A DNA stretch of 46,524 bases from positions 1 through 46,524 of the forward strand of contig NZ_JAIZZN010000031.1 of NCBI RefSeq assembly GCF_020443565.1, read 5' to 3'. Position numbers and translations under genes: made by a program. The notes under the pieces are model-generated. The model did no database searches and was not told where the DNA came from. It saw nothing but the letters and a program-made list of their open reading frames with translations. The DNA is from Clostridium sp. CS001. Its GTDB lineage: Bacteria; Bacillota; Clostridia; Clostridiales; Clostridiaceae. This document shows positions 32,301 through 40,824 of this stretch, one piece after another. Positions within the stretch are counted from its first letter, which is position 1. Every line of letters starts with the position of its first letter.

Positions 32301-32918
32301 AATAAATTGCAAAATAAGATTTTAAAAGTAACAGATTTGAAGAAATGCATCAATAGAGTGACTATTATTAAAAATGAATTGGATAATTTTATTGAATGTA
32401 CTAAAGGTTACTTGATATCTGAAACAAAAGATATATTTGAAAAAGGATATAAAGGTGAATTTAGAACTACTTTGGAAAATTGGTATAAGGGGCTGGATAA
32501 GGATAATATTGAACATCTATACGATGTTAATGCAAATAGTATACTGAGTATCATTCCAACAATATCAAAGTTAAGTGATGACGTTATAATTGAAAAATTA
32601 GCTAAAGCTGTTACAGGGCTTAGCATTGAAGATTGGCAAGATGACACATTAAAAAGTTATTTGCATGACATAAAAGATATAAAAGAAACTATCACAAATT
32701 ATAAGAAAGAAGTAAAAACAAAGATTAGCAATTCTTATGACATTAGTGTTTTAGTTGGTGATAAAAGGGTTCGTAAAACTTTTGAGGGTAGCGAAATTTC
32801 TACAATAGGAAGCACTCTATATAACAATATTGAGGAAGCTTTTGATGATTATGCAGAATCAATCGATGTAAATGAAAAGAGAAGTATACTGATGAAAATG
32901 TTAGAAAAATACATGTAG
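29328..32918 (+). CDS. large P-loop ATPase of the defence island (1196 aa)
   Basis: The protein has an N-terminal STAND/AAA-like ATPase region with Walker A VGPYGKGKSHLLLILLAI at about residues 63-80 and Walker B GIFVVFDEFSKFLEASI at about 245-262. A sensor-like HLSCITHKSVNDYI follows. The remaining 900 residues are helical and unassigned, with acidic stretches (FEDDITEDIEDYVSVNYD). The layout is similar to BREX BrxC-type ATPases and to the large ATPases that accompany DUF4007 genes, but I cannot confirm homology by eye. It probably powers a sensing or effector step on DNA. It starts 7 bases after the DUF4007 gene. Its stop codon lies inside a perfect hairpin (32911-32935). Confidence 0.8.
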   Translation: MMLYKDFIKADEGFQYSINLQYDLNKYSKVTGYIPTSASVEILKKYLTSIYYDSKDRASILVGPYGKGKSHLLLILLAIISMNNNTEGQETLDVLCNKIGNISDEVKKMILEIRGQNKKLLPVIINSNYYDLNQAFLVGIKDALEREGLNELRPKTYFEAIIETVKIWENEYNETYINFKEKLKDVDLNIKMFTNKINNYNDEAYEIFKEIHPKVTSGTEFNPLINSDIIRLFEELNCKLCESHNFNGIFVVFDEFSKFLEASITRNSARDIKLIQDFAELANRSGKNQIHLSCITHKSVNDYISDLPKEKINAWRGVEGRFKEIYFTSSSQQNYELIANAIIKDEKKFKTFKTNNYDKINTVLNQCENTTIFNDVDNYLSLIGDGCFPLNPISSYVLPRISEKVAQNERTLFTFLSKDEKGSLVNFINSNNGRAEFLTIDLIYDYFEALFKKEVFNESVHTVWLKANSALLKTNIEDEQKIIKSIAAIDIVNEFQQLSPTDLYLRASLGLTNDNFDTAIMQLINKHIILRKKSNGNYRFLPGSELNIIKKINDRKNLNSSKINIKEVLDNIVNLGFELPKRYNDEKEMIRYFKKDFITVNEFINIRTIKDLISESNSDGIILYLIHCSKEEKEVALKKLNELNDPRIILCSLNNIFSKDEEVRELVSIKSLKSDIEFNENELAAQEIEIFEDDITEDIEDYVSVNYDIKNGLCKYYDFNGEILDIKKEYQLNRKISDICFEVFSKTPVVNNELINKNKISSQILKARNKIVQYIFDEMEKGNGFITEGNGPETTIFRIAIKRKGLLDGSESEDAYLNEILDVIRNFIISSEEDKICFSDLYKILYDSEYKYGLRAGIIPIYMSLKMKDYLEKIVIYFGDKEVPLSIETLNRINDNPDKYFILLEKGSKANEDYITNIDNLFSEYKSKKDAGYSRYTSILEAMQNWLYSLAKYSKEYKVVPYNQNKQIDTDIVNFRRELLKFDINPRDLLLNKLQNKILKVTDLKKCINRVTIIKNELDNFIECTKGYLISETKDIFEKGYKGEFRTTLENWYKGLDKDNIEHLYDVNANSILSIIPTISKLSDDVIIEKLAKAVTGLSIEDWQDDTLKSYLHDIKDIKETITNYKKEVKTKISNSYDISVLVGDKRVRKTFEGSEISTIGSTLYNNIEEAFDDYAESIDVNEKRSILMKMLEKYM

Positions 32919-32935
32919 GGTTTACCCCTACATGT
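32911..32935 (+). promoter_or_regulatory. intra-operon hairpin overlapping a stop codon
   Basis: ACATGTAGGG and CCCTACATGT form a perfect 10 bp stem with loop TTTAC. The ATPase stop codon TAG lies in the left arm. No T-run follows; instead AAAGGAAGTG, the ribosome site of the cysteine desulfurase gene, begins 2 bases later. It could tune expression or mRNA processing between the two genes. Confidence 0.5.
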
Positions 32936-32950
32936 CAAAGGAAGTGAATT

Positions 32951-34105
32951 ATGGAGAAAACAATTTATCTTGATAATGCAGCAACGACATTCCCAAAACC
33001 AAATAAAGTGTACGAAGATATGGATATGTTTTATAGAAACTTTGGCGTTAATGCAGGCAGGGGTTCATATAAATTGGCTAGGGATGCAAGTAAAATAATC
33101 GATGACACAAGAAGTAAATTAGCTTCCTTAGTTAATTTTGATCGTGTAGAAAGAGTTATTTTCGCAGCGTCTGCAACAATCGCATTAAATCAAATAATTG
33201 GTGGATTAGAATGGAGCGAAAATAAAACAGTTTATGTAACTCCATTTGAACATAACGCTGTAATGCGACCATTAGAATATATAAAAGAAAAATTTAATAT
33301 CAACATTGAAATGATACCATTTGATCCACTAACCTTTGAATTAAACGTCGAGGAACTTAATTTGAAGTTTTCAAGAAGATTTCCTGATTTTATATTCATG
33401 TCTCATATTAGCAATACTACTGGTTTTATTTTACCAGTAGAACAGATAATCCAGGCTGCTGAGAAATATGAATCTGTAATTACTTTAGATTGTTCCCAAT
33501 CCATAGGATTAATACCTGTTGATATTAAGAAAATAAAGGCTGATTATTTTGTTTTCGCAGGACATAAAACACTATATGGACCATTTGGTATAGGTGGGTT
33601 TATTGATAATAGTAAAATTAAACTTTCGGAGTTTATCATTGGTGGGACAGGATCAGATTCATTAAATTTTAAAATGCCAGATGTGTATCCTACGAAATAT
33701 GAAGCAGCTAGTCCTAATATATTATCAATTGCAGGATTAAATTCATCGCTAGATTGGCTTAATGATATGGGCATAGACAATATCAAAGAGAAAGAACTAA
33801 AGCTAACTGGCTCATTAATAGCAGGTTTAAAGAGTATTGATGGAGTAAAAATATATTTACCAGAGAATCTTAATAATCATATTGGAATCGTTTCACTTAA
33901 TTTAGAAGGTTATAACCCTACGGAGTTAGGCCAAATACTTGATCAGGACTTTAATATTGCGGTTAGAACGGGGTATCACTGCGCCCCTATAATCCATAAT
34001 TTTATAAATACAGAGAATGTCGGTGGAACTGTTAGGATAAGTTTAGGGTATTTCAATAGTATTGATGATGTAAATTACTTAGTAAGATGTTTTAGTGAAC
34101 TATGA
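32951..34105 (+). CDS. cysteine desulfurase-like aminotransferase class V (DndA role)
   Basis: This is a 384-residue PLP enzyme of the NifS/SufS fold. It has the N-terminal IYLDNAATTFPKP, the ERVIFAASATIALNQII cofactor loop, and the DCSQSIGLIPVDIKKIKADYFVFAGHKTLYGPFG segment with Schiff-base Lys206. The catalytic cysteine loop VRTGYHCAP has Cys344. It resembles the class found in TIGR01977-type cysteine desulfurases rather than the SSGSAC-type IscS. Given the DndC-like gene upstream, it is expected to release sulfur from cysteine and hand it on for DNA modification, the DndA function. It lies inside the operon. Confidence 0.88.
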   Translation: MEKTIYLDNAATTFPKPNKVYEDMDMFYRNFGVNAGRGSYKLARDASKIIDDTRSKLASLVNFDRVERVIFAASATIALNQIIGGLEWSENKTVYVTPFEHNAVMRPLEYIKEKFNINIEMIPFDPLTFELNVEELNLKFSRRFPDFIFMSHISNTTGFILPVEQIIQAAEKYESVITLDCSQSIGLIPVDIKKIKADYFVFAGHKTLYGPFGIGGFIDNSKIKLSEFIIGGTGSDSLNFKMPDVYPTKYEAASPNILSIAGLNSSLDWLNDMGIDNIKEKELKLTGSLIAGLKSIDGVKIYLPENLNNHIGIVSLNLEGYNPTELGQILDQDFNIAVRTGYHCAPIIHNFINTENVGGTVRISLGYFNSIDDVNYLVRCFSEL

Positions 34106-34165
34106 TTAATTTAAAAAATATAAAATTAAATAGTATAGTTATGGATGTTAAAAGGAGGTGTAAGT

Positions 34166-36346
34166 TTGGATTTTAATGATATACATATCAAATCTGAATA
34201 CAGATCTTTAAGTGATAATATTGTAAAGGATTTTTATACACCTTTGCTTGAAAATGCAGTGCTTTATAAACGTGCTGTAGGTTTTTTCTCTTCAACAGCA
34301 CTTATTGATATTTCCAAAGGAATAACAGGACTTATTAAAAATGGAGGGAAAATACTCCTTGTAGCTTCGCCACGGTTATCAGATGAAGATATTGAAGCAA
34401 TTGATAAAGGGTTTGAAGTTCGAAATAATATTATTGAAAAAGCTTTGACTAATTCTCTTATTGAACCCAAAAATATATTTGAAGAAAAAAGATTGAATTT
34501 ACTTGCAAATCTAATTGCTAATGGTCAGCTAGAAATTAAAATAGCTTTTATAGAGCATTCTAATAAGATTGGTATTTTTCATGAAAAAATGGGACTGATT
34601 TATGATAAAAATAACAACATAGTAGCATTTACTGGTTCGATGAATGAAACAACTACAGCTTTTACTTATAATTATGAGTCTATAGATGTTTTTTGTTCTT
34701 GGACAGAAGATAAAGCTAGGGTATTTGCAAAAGAAAGTGCTTTTTCAGCAATTTGGAATGACTATGAACCTAATATTCGGATTATTGAGTTTCCCAAGAT
34801 AGCAAAAGAAATGTTTCAAAAGTACGTAAACCCCAAATTTGAGTTGGCTATTGATGAAGATGAACCTTCAGAAAATAATGAAAATTTTTTACTTGAGACT
34901 AATCAAATAAAAAATATTGGTCCAATAATACCAGAAGACTTACACTTACATGATTATCAATTAGATGCAATTAGTGAATGGAAAAAAAGAAAGTTTAGAG
35001 GCATTTTTGATATGGCAACCGGTACAGGGAAAACGTATACTGGGCTTGGAGCGGTGGCAGAGCTATATGATAGTTTAGGAAAGAACCTGGCTGTGTTCAT
35101 TGTATGCCCATATCAGCATTTAGTTGAACAATGGATTGAGGATATTACAAAGTTTGGGATGAAAGCCATAGTTGGTTACTCAGCTTCTTCACAAAAAGAT
35201 TGGAAAAGTAGATTAAAAGATGGAGTTATTTCTTTTAATTTAGGTGTAAGTAACCATTTTTGTTTTATTTCAACGAATGCAACATTTTCTTCAGAATTTG
35301 TTCAAGGTCAGATAAATAAAATTAAAGGAAATGTAATCTTAATGGTTGACGAGGCTCATAATTTTGGAGCAAAACATTTAAGTAAAACTTTAAACTGTAA
35401 GATTCCTTACAGATTGGCATTATCTGCAACACTTGAACGACATGGAGATGAGGAGGGAACTACGAAACTTTTTGATTATTTCGGTGAAAAATGTATCGAA
35501 TACACATTGAAACAAGCCATAGATGAAAATAAACTTACCCCCTATTATTATTATCCATTAATTGTTGGCTTAACAGAAGATGAACTTGAAGAATATAAAA
35601 AAATTACAGCACAAGTGTTTAAACAATGTTCAAAGGACAGAAGAGGGAAACTTTGCATAAGCGAGATGGGGAAAATGTTGCTAATTAAAAGAGCAAGGAT
35701 AGTTGCAGGAGCACAAGAAAAGATTATAAAGCTATCTGAAATTATGGAAAAATACAAAGAGGATTCACAAATGCTTGTTTATTGTGGAGCAGCTTCATTA
35801 CAAGACCCAGGTTATAGTGAAGGTATAATTGACGATGAAGATAAACGCCAAATTGATATTGTTGCAAATATGCTTGGAAATAAGTTTGGAATGAGAATAT
35901 CAAAATTTACATCGGAAGAATCAGCAAAGGAACGTGAAGTGCTGAAGGCAACATTTGCTGATGGGAAACATCTGCAAGCATTGGTGGCTATTAGATGTTT
36001 AGATGAGGGAGTAAATATACCAAGTATTAAGACAGCTTTTATATTAGCAAGTAGTACAAATCCGAAAGAGTATGTACAACGACGAGGTAGAGTATTAAGA
36101 AAATATCCTGGTAAAAATCATGCAGTGATTTATGATTTTATTACACTACCAAGGACATTGGATAATATGGATAGCATGACAGACGATGACATAAGGATGC
36201 TTCGTTCGCTTGCAAGTAAGGAAATTTCAAGAATGAAAGACTTTGCTTCAATCGCAGAGAATCCATCAGTGGCTGATCAAATAATTATTGATATTTTAGA
36301 TGCTTACAAGATAAATGAAGTTGGAGGAGAAGAAGATGATATCTGA
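34166..36346 (+). CDS. PLD-nuclease/SF2 helicase fusion (DEAD/DEAH family)
   Basis: The 727-residue protein begins with a phospholipase D-type domain (about 1-240): AVGFFSSTALIDISKGI and the HxK motif FHEKMGLIYDKNNNIVAFTGSMNETTTAF near 138. A superfamily 2 helicase follows. Motif I is FDMATGTGKTYTGLG (about 282), motif II is VDEAHNFG (about 394), motif III is LSATLERH, and motif VI is QRRGRVLRKYPGK (about 637). A TTG start at 34166 is chosen because AAAGGAGGTG (34151-34160) overlaps the alternative ATG at 34145. Similar fusions occur in several defence loci. It likely unwinds and nicks or cuts target DNA. Confidence 0.87.
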   Translation: MDFNDIHIKSEYRSLSDNIVKDFYTPLLENAVLYKRAVGFFSSTALIDISKGITGLIKNGGKILLVASPRLSDEDIEAIDKGFEVRNNIIEKALTNSLIEPKNIFEEKRLNLLANLIANGQLEIKIAFIEHSNKIGIFHEKMGLIYDKNNNIVAFTGSMNETTTAFTYNYESIDVFCSWTEDKARVFAKESAFSAIWNDYEPNIRIIEFPKIAKEMFQKYVNPKFELAIDEDEPSENNENFLLETNQIKNIGPIIPEDLHLHDYQLDAISEWKKRKFRGIFDMATGTGKTYTGLGAVAELYDSLGKNLAVFIVCPYQHLVEQWIEDITKFGMKAIVGYSASSQKDWKSRLKDGVISFNLGVSNHFCFISTNATFSSEFVQGQINKIKGNVILMVDEAHNFGAKHLSKTLNCKIPYRLALSATLERHGDEEGTTKLFDYFGEKCIEYTLKQAIDENKLTPYYYYPLIVGLTEDELEEYKKITAQVFKQCSKDRRGKLCISEMGKMLLIKRARIVAGAQEKIIKLSEIMEKYKEDSQMLVYCGAASLQDPGYSEGIIDDEDKRQIDIVANMLGNKFGMRISKFTSEESAKEREVLKATFADGKHLQALVAIRCLDEGVNIPSIKTAFILASSTNPKEYVQRRGRVLRKYPGKNHAVIYDFITLPRTLDNMDSMTDDDIRMLRSLASKEISRMKDFASIAENPSVADQIIIDILDAYKINEVGGEEDDI

Positions 36347-36509
36347 TAGTATTACAGAAATTAATGTTGATCAAAAAAAACTAAATCAAATGAAACTTAA
36401 TATTTTAAAAATTGAACGTGATAATATTAAAACGAGGGAAAAATCAAATGATGAAATGGTCGAAAGTATAAGAAAGATAATTAGTGATGAAATCAAAAAA
36501 AATTATTAA
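36336..36509 (+). CDS. small helical protein, unknown (57 aa)
   Basis: MISDSITEINVDQKKLNQMKLNIL continues as a highly charged helical peptide ending IRKIISDEIKKNY. The GGAGGAGA at 36324-36331 is 4-5 bases from the ATG at 36336; an earlier in-frame ATG (36315) has no such site. It overlaps the helicase gene by 11 bases and ends 14 bases before the DndD-like gene, a tight placement that argues for a real gene. It may be an adaptor between the helicase and the SMC-like ATPase; there is no motif to prove this. Confidence 0.65.
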   Translation: MISDSITEINVDQKKLNQMKLNILKIERDNIKTREKSNDEMVESIRKIISDEIKKNY

Positions 36510-36523
36510 GTGAGGTAATTAAG

Positions 36524-38515
36524 ATGCTTTTAAAATCAATATCTATGAAAAACTTTAGACAGTATCGAGGAGAACAACGTGTAGAGTTCTCTTGTGACAA
36601 AGAATGCAATGTTACTGTTATTCTAGGTAATAACACAAGTGGTAAAACTACGTTATTGCAAGCATTTAATTGGTGTTTGTATGGATTTGCAATTTTTGAA
36701 ACAAAAGATTTTGTCTTAAACTTAGATGTGGCTCATGAGATGAACGTAGGTGAAGTAGAAACTGTCGAGATAGAGATAGAGCTTATTCATAATAATATAG
36801 AATACATCATAACAAGAGCTCAAGATTACAACTGTGATTCTAGAGGTACACACCTCACACCTATAAAGGCACCAAAAGTCTCTTATAAGAAAAATGATGG
36901 ACAAACAGAACCAATAAAGCAAATATATGCAGACAGAACTATAAATGGAATTCTGCCGAGAGATTTGGCAAACTACTTTTTTTTCGATACAGAGCGTATC
37001 GGAAGTATTAGCAACAAAGCTGATGTAACAGAAGCTGTAAAAGGATTACTTGGTCTATCTGTTCTTGATAATGCTATGAAGCATATCGGAAGTAAAAGCC
37101 TTAAGAGTAGTGTTATAGGCAAACTCACAACAAGTATGGATTTAGCAGGAAATCAGAAGGCATCAGAAGCATTAATTCGCATCCAAAGTGAAGAGTCAAG
37201 AAGACAGGTTATTACTGAACAGTTGGACACAGTTAAAAGTGAAATAAATCATTACGAAAAGAGGAAAGAGCAATTAGATGAAATATTGAGGGATAATCAG
37301 TCTACAGCTTCATTGCAGAGTAAAAAAGAGAGCATTGAGCGTAAATTAGGACCTGAAAATATAGCACTTGAATCAGCATACTCTAAGTTTATTTCAGATT
37401 TCAATACTAATACTTTAAATTTCTTTGTCCAGCCACTTGCGAAAAGAGCGTTAAATATTTTAAAGGAAGCAAAGATAGATGATAAGGGTATTAAAGATAT
37501 GAATGCTCAGTCTATTTACGATATTATTAAACGAGGAAGATGTGTTTGTGGTACGGAAATTGTCAAAGATAGCGATGCATTTAAGCATTTAATGGAGGAA
37601 CTTGACTTTTTGCCTCCACAGTCTATAGGGACAATAATAAAAAATTTCAAAGAGAAAATATCCACCTATGATAGTACTAATAAATCATATTATACTAATT
37701 TACAATCCAAGATAGAAGATATCTATAGGTATAAAACTCGTATTCAGGAATGGCGAGATGAAGTCCTTGAAATTAGTGATGAAATAAAGGGCAAGGAGAA
37801 TATGAAGAAATATGAGGAAGAGGTTAACGATGTAAAGAAACGTCTGAAGGAGTTTAATGATAAAAAAGATAAAATGATACGTGAAGATGGTATTTGCACT
37901 TCCAATATAGAAAGATACCAAAAGATGTATGATAGTTTGATTGTGGTGACTGGAAAAAATAAGCAGGCAATTGAGTACATAAAATATGCTGAAGAAATTT
38001 ACAATTGGATTAAAGTAACTTTTAATGAAAATGAGTTTAGTATCAGAGAGAAACTTGAGATGAAAGTGAATGAAATTTTCTCTAAGATGTATCATGGACA
38101 TAGAAAGGTAATTATAGACTCAAAATATTGTGTTTCATTACTTACTGCATATGCTGATGATGAAATAAAGACTGATGAATCAAAAGGACTTGAAACAGTT
38201 AAAAATTTTGCATTTATCGCCGGTCTTGTAGACTTAGCAAGAGAAAAAATAATAAGCAAATCAGGCGATACATCAATGGCACTGAGCTCTGAGCCTTATC
38301 CACTCGTTATGGATGCACCATTTTCTAATGCTGATGAAACTCATGTCATCAATATATCTAGAGTACTACCTGAGGTTGCAGAACAAGTTATTATGTTTGT
38401 TATGTCAAAAGATTGGAATTATGCCGAAACAGTTATGGGAAAGAAAGTAGGTAAAAAGTATTATCTTGATAAAAAAACAGAAACATTAACTTATATAAAA
38501 AGGAGTGGGCAGTAA
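36524..38515 (+). CDS. DndD-like SMC/RecF-type ATPase
   Basis: The 663-residue protein has a RecF/SMC-type head. It opens MLLKSISMKNFRQYRGEQRVEF, with Walker A GNNTSGKT at 35-42 and the DndD-like motif ANYFFFDTERIGSISNKADVTEAVKGLLGL (about 145-175). Coiled-coil arms meet at a RCVCGTEI zinc-hook-like turn (about 340), and the C-terminal Walker B YPLVMDAPFSNADETH is near 594. The ABC signature site has ESKGLETVKNFAFIAGLVDLA in place of the more usual LSGGE or LSAGE. In dnd clusters DndD is the nicking-associated ATPase needed for phosphorothioation. Here it follows the helicase and the 57-residue gene and overlaps the next start by 1 base. Confidence 0.85.
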   Translation: MLLKSISMKNFRQYRGEQRVEFSCDKECNVTVILGNNTSGKTTLLQAFNWCLYGFAIFETKDFVLNLDVAHEMNVGEVETVEIEIELIHNNIEYIITRAQDYNCDSRGTHLTPIKAPKVSYKKNDGQTEPIKQIYADRTINGILPRDLANYFFFDTERIGSISNKADVTEAVKGLLGLSVLDNAMKHIGSKSLKSSVIGKLTTSMDLAGNQKASEALIRIQSEESRRQVITEQLDTVKSEINHYEKRKEQLDEILRDNQSTASLQSKKESIERKLGPENIALESAYSKFISDFNTNTLNFFVQPLAKRALNILKEAKIDDKGIKDMNAQSIYDIIKRGRCVCGTEIVKDSDAFKHLMEELDFLPPQSIGTIIKNFKEKISTYDSTNKSYYTNLQSKIEDIYRYKTRIQEWRDEVLEISDEIKGKENMKKYEEEVNDVKKRLKEFNDKKDKMIREDGICTSNIERYQKMYDSLIVVTGKNKQAIEYIKYAEEIYNWIKVTFNENEFSIREKLEMKVNEIFSKMYHGHRKVIIDSKYCVSLLTAYADDEIKTDESKGLETVKNFAFIAGLVDLAREKIISKSGDTSMALSSEPYPLVMDAPFSNADETHVINISRVLPEVAEQVIMFVMSKDWNYAETVMGKKVGKKYYLDKKTETLTYIKRSGQ

Positions 38516-39069
38516 TGTTTGAGCATGATTTTACGCTAGTTGGCAAACATGCAACATATACAAAATTTTTAGTTAAAGAAAGAATAGAAAATAATGACCA
38601 AGAGAGACCATCTATTTTTAATAGATACATTGATGTATATATGAATGCTGCTGCTCTAGGATTTCTTTATGGAAGAAAAGGAATAAGAGATTTAGAATCT
38701 ATTGATAGAGCAAGAATCTATGCAGATGCTTTCGCAACGGAAAGGCAGAAATGCGAGTATATATATCGTCTAATTATGCTTTTAGATGAAACACCAGGAT
38801 TTACAATTGAAAATAAGGTTGATAGAGCATTTAGAGATGATGCTAAAAGTAATGAAGTGAAAACTAATACTTTGAATATGGAGCTTTTTAACTCTTATGT
38901 TTTAGGTGGAATTGAATTCCTTTATGAAACATTTGCAGAAAATTGTACAACAAAAGAGGATTATATAAATAAGATATATGAGGTTGTAACGGATTTTAAA
39001 GATGAAATTAGTGGTATTGAATATAATGATAAGATAAGAGAAGTAATGACAGATTATAATGTTAGGTGA
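38515..39069 (+). CDS. unknown 184-aa protein in the DndE position
   Basis: The protein starts MFEHDFTLVGKHATYTKFLVKE and contains SIFNRYIDVYMNAAALGFLYGRKGIRDLES, DRARIYADAFATERQKCEYIYRLIMLLDETPGF, and a C-terminal helical domain. It is all-alpha and acidic at the end. DndE is normally about 110-130 residues and follows DndD directly. This protein is in that place but is longer, and I cannot confirm homology. Its ATG overlaps the last base of the DndD-like gene, so the two are translationally coupled and probably interact. Confidence 0.75.
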   Translation: MFEHDFTLVGKHATYTKFLVKERIENNDQERPSIFNRYIDVYMNAAALGFLYGRKGIRDLESIDRARIYADAFATERQKCEYIYRLIMLLDETPGFTIENKVDRAFRDDAKSNEVKTNTLNMELFNSYVLGGIEFLYETFAENCTTKEDYINKIYEVVTDFKDEISGIEYNDKIREVMTDYNVR

Positions 39070-39074
39070 TTGAA

Positions 39075-40814
39075 ATGAATAATTTATTGTCCGAAATAAT
39101 TGAAATTGAATTTGCATTATCAAAAATTAAATTTTCAGATTTATATAATGGAGGGATAGAGCTATTTAAAGCTATGAACTATCCTGTTAATCCTGCTAAT
39201 GTAGCTATTAATTTAGATGTAAATCAGTTTATTTATTTTAAAGTAGATAATAAAACACAATTTGGTGCAGATGAACATGATTATTTAAAGAAAATCGAGT
39301 CAATTTCTTTACTGTTTACTATAGTACCTGAAGACATTGTATGTAAAAAGTTAAAAAGAAGGAAAAATGATTTTGAAAAGATAGTCTTTCTTGCTGTTGA
39401 TTTAAATTGTAATAAGAATGAACGAAGCCATGATGCACATTGGATTACAAAAATTCTTAGCAAAGCATACTCTGATCCTGTATTTATATTATTTTATCAT
39501 GAAGAGTGCATACTATTTTCAGCTCTTCAATATGAGATTATTGGTGAAGGGCAAAGTGCTAAAGTATTTTTATCTGATTGGTATAACTGTACCGAGATGG
39601 AATATGAAACAATTTGCAGATTGTCAGAATTGTGCTTTGAAAACCAAGCTATAAATAATATTGGAGAGCTTTTTCATGAAATGATTATATCAATTTCAAG
39701 AAATTATTATACATACATAGAGGCGTATGAATCGATGATTTTTGAGGATTCTATGATAGCTAAAAATAATGAAGAGGTATTCAATAGTGATGAACGAGTA
39801 TATAGTTATAAGCTATATGGTGATGATTATGTTAATGAAGGAGAAACTATTGAAATACTTTTGCCAGAAGATGATGAGTGGTTATTAAACGAATTAGACT
39901 GGGAGACTCCTTATGATGAAGAAATAGATGAAGAATACATGGAAAATGAACTTTATAAAAAAGATAATTATGTTGAAGAAGATGAGTATACGCTTCCAAA
40001 AGATATTAATGAAGGATGTTTTGAAGATCCAATTAAAATGTTAGAATGGCTAAATGTAGAAGAAAAAGATGAATCTACAGAAAGTTTTTTTAATTTCACT
40101 AAAACCTTAGCAATAGAATCTAAACCTAAATATGAGCTAAAGTTTCATAAATCAAATTTGGAATATGAAACAAACAAAGAATGGAAAAAAAATTATTTGA
40201 ATTTTCAATTGCATGAAATAGAAACATGGACTATAGAGGAGAGCATTTTGTGGCTAGATCAAACAGCAAAGCTACCCCTCAATTTGAAAGATGATATAGT
40301 AAACATTTATCAAGAGTATAAGATAGTTGTTAAAGGAAGAGTGAGTGACTTGAAAATTGAAAATATAATAATGATTTTTGAAGAATTAGATGAAAATGCA
40401 AAGAGAAAATGTTTAAACATTTTAAATGAAAATAATAATGATATTGAGAACAATAAAGAAGTGACAAATGCAACACTTATTCCAGATATTTCTAAGTCTA
40501 GAAAAAAAGAAAAGCCAAAGCAAATTATAAAATCAAAATTGATTAGTATTTTCAATGAAACTTTAACCTACGTAAAATTGCTGTATAGTGATGAAGAAAA
40601 AATAAAAATTAAAAATTATTTGGCACATGTTCAAACAAACTTATATATGGCGGGGTATGATGTTACAGAAATAAAAATGCAAGAAATATTCATGATGTTT
40701 TTTACAGAATTGAATTTTGATTTAGTTGAAGGAAGCTATGAAGAAGATTTTGTAGCAGTGAAAGATATGAATGGCAATATAATCGTTAGAGAATATATAA
40801 GTCTTAGGGGGTAG
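39075..40814 (+). CDS. unknown acidic island protein (579 aa)
   Basis: I do not recognise this protein. Residues 1-220 look alpha/beta (IEFALSKIKFSDLYNGGIELFKAMNYP, IVFLAVDLNCNKNERSHDAHWITKILSKAYSDPVFILFYHEECILFSAL), a layout like the N-terminal domains of some defence methylase or helicase partners. Residues 230-320 are very acidic and low in complexity. Residues 380-440 (WTIEESILWLDQTAKLPLNLKDDIVNIYQEY) could be a SAM-type helical bundle. The end (about 490-579) is helical. Start at ATG 39075 is served by AGGTGA at 39064-39069; a GTG at 39066 is also in frame. It ends 10 bases before the BrxD-like gene. Confidence 0.75.
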   Translation: MNNLLSEIIEIEFALSKIKFSDLYNGGIELFKAMNYPVNPANVAINLDVNQFIYFKVDNKTQFGADEHDYLKKIESISLLFTIVPEDIVCKKLKRRKNDFEKIVFLAVDLNCNKNERSHDAHWITKILSKAYSDPVFILFYHEECILFSALQYEIIGEGQSAKVFLSDWYNCTEMEYETICRLSELCFENQAINNIGELFHEMIISISRNYYTYIEAYESMIFEDSMIAKNNEEVFNSDERVYSYKLYGDDYVNEGETIEILLPEDDEWLLNELDWETPYDEEIDEEYMENELYKKDNYVEEDEYTLPKDINEGCFEDPIKMLEWLNVEEKDESTESFFNFTKTLAIESKPKYELKFHKSNLEYETNKEWKKNYLNFQLHEIETWTIEESILWLDQTAKLPLNLKDDIVNIYQEYKIVVKGRVSDLKIENIIMIFEELDENAKRKCLNILNENNNDIENNKEVTNATLIPDISKSRKKEKPKQIIKSKLISIFNETLTYVKLLYSDEEKIKIKNYLAHVQTNLYMAGYDVTEIKMQEIFMMFFTELNFDLVEGSYEEDFVAVKDMNGNIIVREYISLRG

Positions 40815-40824
40815 TGAATATACT

